From the NCBI GenBank assembly GCA_964418605.1, contig CAYQLY010000006.1:62001-126000 (forward strand): a DNA stretch of 64,000 nucleotides, in the 5' to 3' direction. This DNA comes from CAYQLY01 sp964418605. Its GTDB lineage: Bacteria; Bacteroidota; Bacteroidia; Cytophagales; Cyclobacteriaceae. This document shows positions 44,684 through 54,635 of this stretch, piece by piece. Positions within the stretch are counted from its first letter, which is position 1. Every line of letters starts with the position of its first letter. The notes beneath the pieces are model-generated. The model searched no databases. It saw nothing but the letters and a program-made list of their open reading frames with translations, and had not been told where the DNA came from. A program made the translations under genes and the position numbers.

Positions 44684-46117
44684 TTAATAGCGGTAGATGA
44701 AGCTATATTTAATGTAGTCTGAATCTGAGATTTCCACAGCTGTGATCTGAATTACGACATAGTAATCCATTTGTCTTATTTTTGCTATAAACATATCTCC
44801 TTTTTTTAAACTATACTCACCCAAGTCAATTAATTTTTCACCAGAATCATGTATGGCTTTAGCACTTTCATAATCTAGGCCATCAAAATTAATGCCGTTT
44901 GCTTTGACATAGGTTGTTCCATTTTCGGTTGTTTCAGTGGCGCCTTTTTTACCATTAATATTATGGCCTGATCTAAAATTATGCACATTTTTAGTTATAC
45001 TCAATCCTCCGCCATCAACTATGAATGTCAAAAGTTGAGCCTCCATATCGATTTTCATAAACGTACTATTGTCTTTATGAAAACTATCACTAGCATCATT
45101 GATTAAAATCATGTGTTGCATAAAGTCATAACCAGTTTGTTCATTAGTTGTAATGTTACGTGTAAGTGATCTTGTTATTGAAGTATGTGCTAACCCTCTA
45201 TTTATAGGGACAATAGACCATATAGCTATAGTATTATTTTTAGACTTTATACTAAAACTAGTTGAAGCGGATATATTGATTATAGTTGGTATTCCATTTA
45301 TTACTTCTGCATCTGTAGAAACAGCAAACTTATCTACTTGTACGTTTTCTAAGATTGCCCCGTTGTCATAAAATACTTTAATAGAACGTGTTGTTTTATC
45401 TATTTCCACAGAAAAACTATTATCGATCAGGCTAAATTCAGTAATATCGTTCTCGTCAATTAATAAACCTCCTTTTTTTGTGATACTAACACTTACTACC
45501 CATTCCTGAGACTCATTGTATAGTCCTTTGACAAAGAATGAAACAGGATTGCTAAAGTTAATAGGTTGGTTTATTGCTAAAGAAACAGTAGTTTTACTAG
45601 AGGATGTAACAGATAAAACCATTAATTGTGAAATATCTACTGCTGCACCATCTACTTCAAGGAATATAGTGTGTTGTTTTTCATCGATAACTGCGCTTCC
45701 TATTTGGCTTTGAACCATAAAGCTTAAAACAGATAAAGGACTAGATTCCATTATCGTATTTACTATATATGTTTTGGATATACCTTTAGAGTCCACAGCT
45801 TTATATTTTAATTGTTTACTAAGGTCTACGGTTTGTGTAGGACTTGGAGAGATGGATGCTCCTTGAGCTAACTTTATAATAGGTTTAATAGCTCGTATAT
45901 CACTATAAGGAACTTTTAATTGGATTATACTATCTTTTTCAATAACCCCTGTGTAGGTTTTATCATCGATTATAATTGAAAACTCTTGTATATGTCCTGA
46001 ACTTGAAACACTTGAAATTGTTGCTGGTGTTTGCACCGATTTATCCATGCAAGAATAAAATACTACCAGCATAAGAGCTATCGAAGATAGGCGCGTAAAT
46101 ATATGTATTGTTTTCAT
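44684..46117 (-). CDS. Lipoprotein with tandem DUF5018-like beta domains
   Basis: A 477-residue lipoprotein with lipobox FYSC (Cys23). Residues about 40-125 (IQEFSIIIDDKTYTGVIEKD, then VPYSDIRAIKPIIKLAQGAS, KYKAVDSKGISKTYIV) look like DUF5018/DUF4971-type surface domains; a second similar unit starts near residue 130 (LSVLSFMVQSQIGSAVIDEK) and a third near residue 222 (ITEFSLIDNSFSVEIDKTTR). The last 150 residues are different, with FRSGHNINGKKGATET. Such chains are common among Bacteroidota surface lipoproteins with ligand-binding roles. No partner transporter is adjacent. Confidence 0.75.
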   Translation of the reverse strand: MKTIHIFTRLSSIALMLVVFYSCMDKSVQTPATISSVSSSGHIQEFSIIIDDKTYTGVIEKDSIIQLKVPYSDIRAIKPIIKLAQGASISPSPTQTVDLSKQLKYKAVDSKGISKTYIVNTIMESSPLSVLSFMVQSQIGSAVIDEKQHTIFLEVDGAAVDISQLMVLSVTSSSKTTVSLAINQPINFSNPVSFFVKGLYNESQEWVVSVSITKKGGLLIDENDITEFSLIDNSFSVEIDKTTRSIKVFYDNGAILENVQVDKFAVSTDAEVINGIPTIINISASTSFSIKSKNNTIAIWSIVPINRGLAHTSITRSLTRNITTNEQTGYDFMQHMILINDASDSFHKDNSTFMKIDMEAQLLTFIVDGGGLSITKNVHNFRSGHNINGKKGATETTENGTTYVKANGINFDGLDYESAKAIHDSGEKLIDLGEYSLKKGDMFIAKIRQMDYYVVIQITAVEISDSDYIKYSFIYRY

Positions 46118-46174
46118 AAGTGTGAGTTTAATTATTATAACCTTATACGCTTTAGGGTTAAAATAGTTTCACAG

Positions 46175-47968
46175 TTATGGGTTAATTTTTTTTCGTTCCA
46201 GTGTTTCTAAATCGGCTTTAGGAATAGAGCTGATTAGTTTTTTGGTGTACTCTTGTTGAGGATGATAAAAAATTTGATCGGGATATCCGACCTCTTCAAT
46301 TTTTCCTTTATTCATCACAATAATTCGATCAGCCATAAATCGAATAACAGATAAATTATGCGAGATAAAGATGTATGTAAAATTAAAATCTCTTTTAAGG
46401 GAATTAAGCAAATTAAGCACCTGTGCTTGTACAGAGGTATCTAATGCTGAAACAGATTCATCACATATAATGAATTTCGGATGAATAGCTAATGTTCGCG
46501 CAATACAAATGCGTTGACGCTGTCCTCCTGAAAATTCATGGGGATAGCGATCGACATAATCAGGTTTTAGTCCTACTTTTTCCAGAAGTTCAATAGCATA
46601 TTCTTTTCGTTTTTGATAACTGTCATATAAATTGTATGACAGCATGGGCTCTATAATAGCCTCTCCTATGCGCATACGTGGATTTAATGAGGAGTAAGGG
46701 TCTTGAAAAATAATTTGAACATTTTTTCTAAATGTTTTTAATTCTTCTTTATTATAGGTTGAAATATCATTTTTTTCAAATAGAATACTTCCGTTATTCA
46801 AAGGGATAAGTTGCAGGATAGCTTTACTTAGTGTGCTTTTGCCACAACCAGACTCTCCTACAAGTCCAAGTGTTTCACCCGGATAAACATCAAAGCTTAC
46901 ATCATTAATAATGGTTGAGTATGTTTTTTTTGTTGCAAATAATTTTCTATCCTGCAAACGCACAGTTATGTTTTTTACGGATAGGAGAGGTTCTTGGGAA
47001 CAAAGTTCATTTTGTTTTTTCCTGATTTCTTCTTCGGTTTCTACATTTAATAAAATAGCTTCCCCGACAGATGAATATTTTTGTTTGTTTTCTTGAATAA
47101 AGTTTATTTTATTTTCTTCATCCATCGTTACAAAATCAGTTATAACTGGTAGTATTTTTAATTTAAGATCTATTCGTGGTCGGCATGCAAGTAAGCCTTT
47201 TGTATAAGGATGTTTGGGATTAGAGAATACATCCCATGTTGTTCCTTCTTCTACAATTTTTCCGCCATACATTACAATGATACGATCGGCAAGCTGTGCG
47301 ACTACATCTAAATCATGCGAGATAAAGATAATAGACATTTGATCATTTTTAAGTTCATTTAATAAACTTAACACAGAGGCTTGAACAGTTACATCTAATG
47401 CGGTTGTTGGCTCATCAGCAATTAGTAAAGAGGGGCTGCAGCAAAGAGCCATTGCAATCATCACGCGTTGTTTCTGTCCACCAGAAAGTTGATGAGGATA
47501 GGCATCAAATATAACTTTTGGATTATCTAGTTTTACTTTTATAAATAATTCAAGAGCTAATTGTTTTGCTTTTGTACGATTCACACGTTGGTGAATTCGA
47601 ATTGTTTCTACAACCTGATTGCCACAGGTCAAAACGGGATTTAGTGAAGTCATTGGTTCTTGGAAGATCATGGCTATTTCATTTCCACGAATCAATTGCA
47701 TCTCTTGTCTAGAAAGTTCTCTAATATCTATTTTTCCAAGTTTGGGTGAGTGAAATATAATTTCTCCCGAGTCTATAAACCCTGGATATTGGATAAGCCT
47801 CATTAAAGATAGAGATGTTACTGACTTGCCAGAACCTGACTCTCCTACGATAGCAACCGTTTCCCCACGTCTGATCGTAAGTGAAATATCGTTCACTGCT
47901 TTTATAGGTTCGTTGTCTGTATGAAAGTAGGTTTTTAAATTCTTTACTTCCAATAATAACTCATTCAA
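46175..47968 (-). CDS. Fused double-ATPase of a dipeptide/oligopeptide ABC transporter (DppD-DppF type)
   Basis: A 597-residue protein with two ABC ATPase domains. The first has Walker A VGESGSGKSVTS (residues 41-52), signature HQLSGGQKQRVMIAM and Walker B LLIADEPTTALD. The second has LVGESGCGKSTLSK, HEFSGGQRQRICIARTLA and FIICDESVSALD; the Walker B glutamate is present in both. KGLLACRPRID and KKLISSIPKAD are the oligopeptide-transporter tails. It would energise uptake of small peptides or similar solutes, like YejF. The matching permease and binding-protein genes are not in this window. Confidence 0.95.
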   Translation of the reverse strand: MNELLLEVKNLKTYFHTDNEPIKAVNDISLTIRRGETVAIVGESGSGKSVTSLSLMRLIQYPGFIDSGEIIFHSPKLGKIDIRELSRQEMQLIRGNEIAMIFQEPMTSLNPVLTCGNQVVETIRIHQRVNRTKAKQLALELFIKVKLDNPKVIFDAYPHQLSGGQKQRVMIAMALCCSPSLLIADEPTTALDVTVQASVLSLLNELKNDQMSIIFISHDLDVVAQLADRIIVMYGGKIVEEGTTWDVFSNPKHPYTKGLLACRPRIDLKLKILPVITDFVTMDEENKINFIQENKQKYSSVGEAILLNVETEEEIRKKQNELCSQEPLLSVKNITVRLQDRKLFATKKTYSTIINDVSFDVYPGETLGLVGESGCGKSTLSKAILQLIPLNNGSILFEKNDISTYNKEELKTFRKNVQIIFQDPYSSLNPRMRIGEAIIEPMLSYNLYDSYQKRKEYAIELLEKVGLKPDYVDRYPHEFSGGQRQRICIARTLAIHPKFIICDESVSALDTSVQAQVLNLLNSLKRDFNFTYIFISHNLSVIRFMADRIIVMNKGKIEEVGYPDQIFYHPQQEYTKKLISSIPKADLETLERKKINP

Positions 47969-48014
47969 TATAGGTGGTATTTTTTAGCTTTGTTAACAAA
48001 TTTAAAAAAGAATA

Positions 48015-48893
48015 GTGAATTTTATATTTTATTCTGGTAGGACTTTTTTGGTATCTTTTCTTGTCTGGCTTTGTACAAGTCATCTTTTATATTCACAGGA
48101 TACATCATCTGTTGATCGATCTATTTATGGTTGTGAAGATGAACATTTATTGCTTGGGAATCCAAGCTGCGCTACAGCGGACACCTCTATGGAAAATAAT
48201 TTCTTAATAGTAAAAAAGCAATATGTTGTTTCTTATAATAATGAAAAACGACTACCTAACTGGGTAAGTTGGCATGTTGATACATCATGGCTGGGCGAGT
48301 GTACACGAAAAGATTTTTTTCGAAAAGATGAGAGTTTGCCCACAAGTTGGTATCATGTCTGTAAAGAAGATTATAAAGGAAGTGGTTTTGACAGAGGTCA
48401 TTTGTGCCCATCTGCTGATCGGACATATTGTGAAGAAGATAATGCCAGTACTTTTTTGATGACGAATATTGTCCCACAATCACATTTTAATAACACAAAA
48501 TCATGGCTTGGCCTGGAAAACTATTGTAGGAAATTAATAAAAGAAGGTTATGAAGTATATACTATTGCTGGAGTATACGGTTCAGGAGGGATAGGCAATA
48601 GCGGGGAATTACAATATCAGCTTGGTGAAGGAATTTCTATTCCATCTCATCTTTGGAAGATTAGTTTGATTTTAGAGGAGGGTGATAATGATATTGAGCG
48701 TATTAATTCGTATACATCTATTATTGCTGTTTGGATGCCTAATACGCCGGAGTCTGGTGGTCATCCGTGGTATACTTATATTGTATCTGTAGATTGGATA
48801 GAGGAGAAAACAGGATATGACTTTTTTTCTTCACTTCCGGTGTCTTTACAAATAGAAATAGAAAAAACAAAATATATTTTTAATCATAAATAA
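48015..48893 (+). CDS. Secreted DNA/RNA non-specific endonuclease (NUC1 family)
   Basis: A 292-residue protein with GTG start at 48015; an in-frame stop lies 10 bases upstream and the signal peptide (FLVSFLVWLCTSHLLYS) requires this start. The beta-beta-alpha metal motif is FDRGHLCPSADR with the general-base His129, followed by MTNIVPQSHFNNTKSWLGLE, which supplies the metal-binding Asn. Extracytoplasmic nucleases of this type degrade external DNA or RNA. It is divergent from the ABC ATPase gene and alone on its transcript. Confidence 0.92.
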   Translation: MNFIFYSGRTFLVSFLVWLCTSHLLYSQDTSSVDRSIYGCEDEHLLLGNPSCATADTSMENNFLIVKKQYVVSYNNEKRLPNWVSWHVDTSWLGECTRKDFFRKDESLPTSWYHVCKEDYKGSGFDRGHLCPSADRTYCEEDNASTFLMTNIVPQSHFNNTKSWLGLENYCRKLIKEGYEVYTIAGVYGSGGIGNSGELQYQLGEGISIPSHLWKISLILEEGDNDIERINSYTSIIAVWMPNTPESGGHPWYTYIVSVDWIEEKTGYDFFSSLPVSLQIEIEKTKYIFNHK

Positions 48894-48941
48894 AAGATAT
48901 AAAAAGCTAAATATCATTTTAAAGCCCACCAAATAAGTCAT

Positions 48942-48949
48942 TATATTTG
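48942..48949 (+). promoter_or_regulatory. Possible -7 box upstream of the FecR-like gene
   Basis: TATATTTG, a perfect match to TAnnTTTG, 87 bases before the FecR start. No TTG lies at the expected -33 spacing, so the call rests on the -7 box alone. Confidence 0.35.
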
Positions 48950-49036
48950 TTTAAGCCTTTATGTTTGTAAAGCCTTTAGGGGTTTAGTGGCATGAAAATG
49001 GTCTTCAAATATGTGGGCAACTTAAATTAAGCTTAT

Positions 49037-50026
49037 ATGCAACATCTAGTTGATTGGGAATTATTAGCTAAGTACTTATCTGGTGAATGTTCGCCGAGTG
49101 AGCTAAAGCTTGTTCAGCAGTGGTTGGAAGAAAATCCATTGCATGTAAAGTATGTTGATCAGCTTAAATTAGTTTGGAAAGAAACCGGCCAGTCTGTTGA
49201 TTTTAATCCGAATATTGAGCAAGCATGGGAAAAAATAAAACACAATATTGATGTAAAAGATAAGCCTATATCCAATCATCGTTTTTTAAATTTTAATTCA
49301 TGGGCATTTCGTATTGCTGCCATGCTGGTTTTGGCTGTTGGAGTTTCTTTAGTGATTTATTATATATCAAGTATTTCTTCATCAACATTAAAAGAAGTTA
49401 AAACGGGTGTTCAGCAAAAGCTACTTATTAGATTAGAAGATAGCACATTGATCACATTAAATCAAAATAGCTATCTTCGTTACCCTTCTTCTTTTAAAAA
49501 AGAGCAAAGGGAAATATGGCTAGAAGGAGAAGCCTATCTAGAGGTTGCACATCGTCCTTCACAGCCTTTTATTATTTATACTGATAAAGCAACAACAAAG
49601 GTTTTGGGAACATCTTTTGTTATTAGTTCATATCCTAGTGATAGTATTGTCTCTGTAATAGTTGTTTCTGGGAAAGTGCAGTTATCCAAATCTAATTCAG
49701 TAAAGGAAAATATTTATTTAACTAAAGGATTTACTGGTGTATTTTACAAAAAAGATAATCTCCTTAAAAAAACTGAAAATACAGATCCTAATTTTTTATC
49801 TTGGAAAACGGGTCAATTTTATTTTGATCAAACACCCCTATCAGAGGTTGTTAATTATTTGGATGACTATTATCCATATGTATTTAATATAAAAGATTCG
49901 TCTTTAAAAACAATTCGCTTTACATCTGCTTTTGACCAACAACCGATACAAGATGTATTAAAAATTATGGAATTGAGTTTACATATATCTTATACTATAA
50001 AAAAAGACACGGTTTATCTTTATTAA
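49037..50026 (+). CDS. FecR-family anti-sigma regulator, no sigma gene adjacent
   Basis: A 329-residue inner-membrane regulator. The N-terminal cytoplasmic anti-sigma part holds LAKYLSGECSPSELKLVQQWLEENP, a single membrane span lies at about residues 90-112, and the periplasmic FecR domain has TLNQNSYLRYPSSFKKEQRE and EGEAYLEVAHRPSQPF, then a secretin/STN-like tail. Such proteins restrain an ECF sigma factor until a TonB-dependent transporter signals. The usual sigma gene directly upstream is missing: the preceding gene is the nuclease. It converges on mdh with 16 bases between stops. Confidence 0.9.
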   Translation: MQHLVDWELLAKYLSGECSPSELKLVQQWLEENPLHVKYVDQLKLVWKETGQSVDFNPNIEQAWEKIKHNIDVKDKPISNHRFLNFNSWAFRIAAMLVLAVGVSLVIYYISSISSSTLKEVKTGVQQKLLIRLEDSTLITLNQNSYLRYPSSFKKEQREIWLEGEAYLEVAHRPSQPFIIYTDKATTKVLGTSFVISSYPSDSIVSVIVVSGKVQLSKSNSVKENIYLTKGFTGVFYKKDNLLKKTENTDPNFLSWKTGQFYFDQTPLSEVVNYLDDYYPYVFNIKDSSLKTIRFTSAFDQQPIQDVLKIMELSLHISYTIKKDTVYLY

Positions 50027-50042
50027 AAAGATAAGTGCCTTT

Positions 50043-50975
50043 TTATTTGGGCATTTTATCGAGCACATCCATTACTTCGCGTACGTGCTTACGCGAAATA
50101 TCTAATAATTTTTTCTCTTCATCATTAAGTTTTAGCTCAACTATTTTTTCTATACCATTTTTGCCTAATACGGCTGGTACACCTAAGTAACAATCTTTTA
50201 TACCATACTCTCCTTCTAGTTTGACACAAACAGGTAATACTCGTTTTTGATCTTTAACAATTGATTCAACCATTTGTGCAGCGGCAGAACCTGGGGCATA
50301 CCATGCAGAAGTACCCATTAGTTTTACTAGCTCTCCACCTCCTACTTTTGTTCGTTCGATGATAGCGTCTAATTTGTCTTTTGATAAAAATTCAGTTACA
50401 GGTATTCCTGAAATGGTTGTATAGCGTGGGAGTGGCACCATGGTATCTCCATGGCCTCCTAAAATCATTGCTTGAATATCTTTAGGGGAGCACCCGATAG
50501 CTTCAGCTAAAAAAGCTCGATACCGTGCGGTGTCTAAAATTCCAGCCATGCCCATGAGTCGTGTTCGTGGAAATTTTGAAATCAAGTGAGCTTGATAAGT
50601 CATTACATCCAATGGATTAGAAACAACAATGATGGTGGTATTAGGAGAGTATTTGATAATGTTTTCTGTTACAACTTTTACAATAGCTGCATTGGTAGTA
50701 ATAAGATCATCGCGGGTCATGCCGGGTTTTCGAGGGAGCCCAGATGTAATTACGACAACATCTGAATTTGCTGTTCGGCTGTAATCGTTAGTTACACCAT
50801 ATGTTCGCGTATCATATAAGTCAATAGGAGCCTTTTGCCAAATATCAAGTGCTTTTCCTTCAGCGAAGCCTTCTTTAATATCTACTAATATGATTTCATT
50901 GGCTACTTCTCGATAAGCCAATACATCAGCACATGTTGCGCCGACATTACCTGCTCCTACTACTGTAACTTTCAT
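50043..50975 (-). CDS. mdh: Malate dehydrogenase
   Basis: A 310-residue NAD-dependent dehydrogenase of the LDH-like MDH group. VTVVGAGNVGATCADVLAYR is the dinucleotide-binding loop, GLPRKPGMTRDDL carries the substrate-binding arginine with the malate-type RKPGM pattern, and MILGGHGDTMVPLPRY contains the catalytic histidine. It interconverts malate and oxaloacetate in the TCA cycle. A TATATTTG box lies on the - strand at 51004-51011, about 29 bases before the start, without a clear -33 partner. Confidence 0.96.
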   Translation of the reverse strand: MKVTVVGAGNVGATCADVLAYREVANEIILVDIKEGFAEGKALDIWQKAPIDLYDTRTYGVTNDYSRTANSDVVVITSGLPRKPGMTRDDLITTNAAIVKVVTENIIKYSPNTTIIVVSNPLDVMTYQAHLISKFPRTRLMGMAGILDTARYRAFLAEAIGCSPKDIQAMILGGHGDTMVPLPRYTTISGIPVTEFLSKDKLDAIIERTKVGGGELVKLMGTSAWYAPGSAAAQMVESIVKDQKRVLPVCVKLEGEYGIKDCYLGVPAVLGKNGIEKIVELKLNDEEKKLLDISRKHVREVMDVLDKMPK

Positions 50976-51080
50976 ATGTTTATTGGTTAGCTAATTAAAA
51001 AAACAAATATACAAAGTATGGTTTATTTCTGTTTGAAATTAAAGGCGGGGTTTTTTTAAGATAATAAAAAAATAAGTGAA

Positions 51081-53141
51081 TTAATAATGGAATAACTTTT
51101 CTAATTCAATAGCTATTTTTTCAGCATTGGGAAGCATAGCGCTTTCTAATTTTATATTTAACGGAATAGCTGGTAGATTCTCAGCGCCTATAAGGTGAAC
51201 AGGTGCATCGAGTAGCTCAAAACAAGATCTTGAAATTCTGCCAGCTAATGATTCTGCAAAAGAATTTAATAGGGGTTCTTCAGTCACAATTAGTACTTTA
51301 TTATGCTTATGTACAAGTTCTATTATTTTTTCCCAATCGAGTGGATAAAGCGTGCGCAAGTCAAGGATTTCAACTCTATCTGGAAAATATTTACTTGCAG
51401 ATAATGTCCAATATACGCCCATTCCATAAGTAATAACCAGTGCAGAGTTTCCTTCTTCTACAGCTTCTATACTTGCATATTGAGCAATACGAGCTTTACC
51501 TAAAGGAATAATATAATTTTCATCTGGTTCAATGCTTTTAGCCTCTTCGGTTTCTGGTACTTTTGACCAATATAGTCCTTTATGTTCGAGCATGATAACA
51601 GGATTAGGATCTAAAAAAGCCGCTTTCATTAACCCTTTCATGTCTGCTGCGTTAGAGGGGTATACAATTTTAATTCCACGTATGGTGAGCAATGTTGATT
51701 CTATACTTCCAGAGTGATAGGGTCCACCGCCACCATAGGCACCTATGGGAATACGGATTAATGCTTGTATAGGAAATTGTCCATTACTTAAATAACATGA
51801 TTTAGAAAGTTCCTCCACGAGTTGATTAATACCCGGCCATATATAATCTGCAAATTGAATTTCTACGATAGGTTTGCAACCTACAGCTGACATCCCAGCC
51901 GTTGACCCTATAATATAGGCTTCTTGAATTGGCGTATTAAACACGCGATGGTTGCCGTATTTTTTTGCTAGTAAAGCAGCCTCTCGAAATACGCCCCCTA
52001 ATCGTTCGCCCACATCTTGACCATAAAAAAGAGCTTCTGGATATTTTTTCAAAATTTCATCCATAGCATGTAGAGCTGCATCAACCATGATGATTTTTTC
52101 TGCTTTACTAGGTGAACGATCTCCTTTCTCTTCATCTATTGGTGTTGGAGCAAATTCGTGTTTGTAAACTGTTTCTGGTGATGGTTCTGATGCTTCTAAA
52201 GCTTTAGCAAAATCTTTTTTTATATCTTCTATTATTTTTTCTTCGAGTTGTTTGAGTTCAGCTGAAGATATACCTGTTTGAAGAAGATGGTTTTTAAGTT
52301 TAGGAAGAGGGTCATTTTGAGCATGGGCTGTGAGATTTTCTCCACGGTACCATTCCTTCCGCACGCCTGATGTGTGGTGGCCTAATAAAGGGCATTTAGC
52401 ATGAACAAGTACTGGTTTTCGTTCAAATCGCGCATAACGAATAGCTTGCGTCATGGTTTCATATGATTTTATGAAATCAGAACCGTCGGTGCGAAGACGA
52501 TGCATTCCTTTAAAGCCTGAGGCGAATTCATATGCATCCATAGCGCGCATTTCATTCCCGCTTGCAGATATGCCCCAATCATTATCTTGAATTAAATAGA
52601 TAATAGGTAGTTGTTTTAATACAGCCATTTGAAAAGCTTCTGCTACTTCTCCTTCTGTTACAGCACCATCTCCTAAGGAGCATAATACAATCGAATGTTG
52701 AGTTTTATCTATTAAATTTTGTTTTTCCAGATAGCTTATCCCATGAGCCATACCTGTGGCAGGAATGGCTTGCATACCTGTAGCGGAACTTTGGTGAGGG
52801 ATTATAGGAAAACCATTGCGTTTGAGTGAGGGATGGCTGTAATATGTTCTGCCTCCTGAGAATACATCATCCGCTTTAGCTAAGAGCTGAAGCATTAATT
52901 CATAGGGTGTAATCCCTATTCCTAACAACATGGCATCATCTCGATAATATAATGAGGCAAAATCATGCGCATGTAATTGCATAGATGCAGCTAATTGAAT
53001 GGCTTCATGTCCTCGTGAGGTAGCATGAACATATTTACTGCAAATGCTTTTATTTTCTTCATATAATTCCGTGAGTGCATAGGCTGTATACATTAAACGG
53101 TATGCAGGTAGAAGAATTTTTTGAATTGATATGTTCATCAT
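51081..53141 (-). CDS. Fused E1 alpha-beta subunit of a branched-chain 2-oxoacid (or related) dehydrogenase
   Basis: A 686-residue protein joining two normally separate chains. Residues about 1-310 are E1-alpha: CSLGDGAVTEGEVAEAFQMA and IYLIQDNDWGIS form the ThDP motif (GDG to N). Residues about 320-345 form a proline/glutamate linker. Residues about 345-686 are E1-beta: ALFYGQDVGERLGGVFREAA and EAYIIGSTAGMSAVGCKPIV. The first residues could start at either of two tandem ATG codons. The complex decarboxylates 2-oxoacids with E2 and E3, which are not nearby. The alpha-beta fusion is common in Bacteroidota. Confidence 0.92.
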   Translation of the reverse strand: MMNISIQKILLPAYRLMYTAYALTELYEENKSICSKYVHATSRGHEAIQLAASMQLHAHDFASLYYRDDAMLLGIGITPYELMLQLLAKADDVFSGGRTYYSHPSLKRNGFPIIPHQSSATGMQAIPATGMAHGISYLEKQNLIDKTQHSIVLCSLGDGAVTEGEVAEAFQMAVLKQLPIIYLIQDNDWGISASGNEMRAMDAYEFASGFKGMHRLRTDGSDFIKSYETMTQAIRYARFERKPVLVHAKCPLLGHHTSGVRKEWYRGENLTAHAQNDPLPKLKNHLLQTGISSAELKQLEEKIIEDIKKDFAKALEASEPSPETVYKHEFAPTPIDEEKGDRSPSKAEKIIMVDAALHAMDEILKKYPEALFYGQDVGERLGGVFREAALLAKKYGNHRVFNTPIQEAYIIGSTAGMSAVGCKPIVEIQFADYIWPGINQLVEELSKSCYLSNGQFPIQALIRIPIGAYGGGGPYHSGSIESTLLTIRGIKIVYPSNAADMKGLMKAAFLDPNPVIMLEHKGLYWSKVPETEEAKSIEPDENYIIPLGKARIAQYASIEAVEEGNSALVITYGMGVYWTLSASKYFPDRVEILDLRTLYPLDWEKIIELVHKHNKVLIVTEEPLLNSFAESLAGRISRSCFELLDAPVHLIGAENLPAIPLNIKLESAMLPNAEKIAIELEKLFHY

Positions 53142-53147
53142 AGAAAA

Positions 53148-54614
53148 TTAAAACTGCAAATAAATAGGCAACATTTGGTCAGCTGATTTTATTTGTATAA
53201 CTATCCAAATGAAAATTAAAAATACGATTATTCTACCAACTGTGTGGAGATTGATAAATTTTTGTTCCATTCTTTTCTCTATCCACTGAGGAATAAAATG
53301 AACAACATATCCAATGATTAGCATGATTAGTACGGTGTCATACCCGCGGATGAGTGCACCAAATGCTTTTCCATTGAAGTTGGTAAAAATTTGTTGCAGT
53401 ATAATGATGGCATCAGAGAAGGTCGAAGCTTTAAAGAATATCCAACAGAAACAAACAAAGTGAAAGGTAATAATTATACCCACTATTCGAGTGAGTATTG
53501 TTTTTCTAACTTTAATAAAAGTTGTCCATGCTTTATCTAAAGCTAAAGCGATACCGTGCATACCTCCCCAAAACACAAATTGCCATGAAGCACCGTGCCA
53601 TAGACCACCCAGTAACATGGTAAGCATTAAATTAATGTATTGTCTAAATCTTCCTTTTCGATTTCCTCCTAATGAAATATATAAATAGTCGCGAAGCCAT
53701 GACGAAAGAGAGATGTGCCATCGACGCCAAAACTCCGTGATACTTGATGATTGATAGGGTGAGTTAAAATTCATAGGGATTTTGAAACCCATCCATCGTG
53801 CAATGCCTATAGCGATATCTGAATATCCCGAAAAATCACAATAGATAACCATCGCATAACCATAAACAGCTATAAGACATTCTATGCCAGAATACATTTT
53901 TGGATTATCAAATATGTATTCTACATAATTCAAATAGATGTAGTCTGATATAATAACTTTTTTAAAAACACCTCCTAGAATAAGAAAAAACCCTTTTCCA
54001 ATATCCTCTTTAGTTAGTACGATATCATGACGTATTTGAGGGATAAAATCAGAGGCACGTACAATGGGTCCCATCATTAGTTTTGGGAAAAACGAAAGAA
54101 AAAAACAATAATCTAAAAAATTAGTAATAGGTTTAAAATGACCACGGTAAACATCGATCGTGTAGCTTAAGTTTTCAAATGTGTAAAATGAAATACCGAC
54201 TGGTAAAATTAAGTGTAAGGGGTGAATATGTCCCGATTGTAAATCATTGATGATGTCAATAAAAAAATTGGTATACTTAAAATAAGCTAATAAACCTAAG
54301 TTAATAGCAATGCTAAAAGCTAGTAGTAGTTTTTTAGGAGTGGGTTTTTGAATTCGATGAATCCAATTAGCTAAATTAAAATCAACAACAGCCGAAAGAA
54401 TAATTAATAAAAAATAAAATCCACATGCTTTATAGAAGAAGAAAAGAGAAAAAACAGTAAAGTAAATAACTCTGGAAAGCTTGTGTTTATAAATAAACTG
54501 ATAGAAGAAAAAAAACACAGCCATAAAGATTAAAAAAAATCCACTATTGAACACTAATGGATCTTTCGGATTATAAGCTAAACTTTGAAGGATTTTTTGA
54601 AAATCAATAGTCAT
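53148..54614 (-). CDS. MBOAT-family O-acyltransferase (AlgI/DltB-like)
   Basis: A 488-residue membrane protein with about 10-12 spans. IYCDFSGYSDIAIGIARWMG and SPYQSSSITEFWRRWHISLS are AlgI/DltB signatures, and GGLWHGASWQFVFWGGMHGI holds the catalytic histidine of the MBOAT fold. It would move acyl groups across the inner membrane onto an exported glycan or other polymer. The SGNH-type partner that often completes the pathway is not adjacent. The small frameshifted gene upstream on the same strand starts a possible former operon. Confidence 0.93.
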   Translation of the reverse strand: MTIDFQKILQSLAYNPKDPLVFNSGFFLIFMAVFFFFYQFIYKHKLSRVIYFTVFSLFFFYKACGFYFLLIILSAVVDFNLANWIHRIQKPTPKKLLLAFSIAINLGLLAYFKYTNFFIDIINDLQSGHIHPLHLILPVGISFYTFENLSYTIDVYRGHFKPITNFLDYCFFLSFFPKLMMGPIVRASDFIPQIRHDIVLTKEDIGKGFFLILGGVFKKVIISDYIYLNYVEYIFDNPKMYSGIECLIAVYGYAMVIYCDFSGYSDIAIGIARWMGFKIPMNFNSPYQSSSITEFWRRWHISLSSWLRDYLYISLGGNRKGRFRQYINLMLTMLLGGLWHGASWQFVFWGGMHGIALALDKAWTTFIKVRKTILTRIVGIIITFHFVCFCWIFFKASTFSDAIIILQQIFTNFNGKAFGALIRGYDTVLIMLIIGYVVHFIPQWIEKRMEQKFINLHTVGRIIVFLIFIWIVIQIKSADQMLPIYLQF

Positions 54615-54635
54615 GAAGAGGTGTTTATTTGCCGT

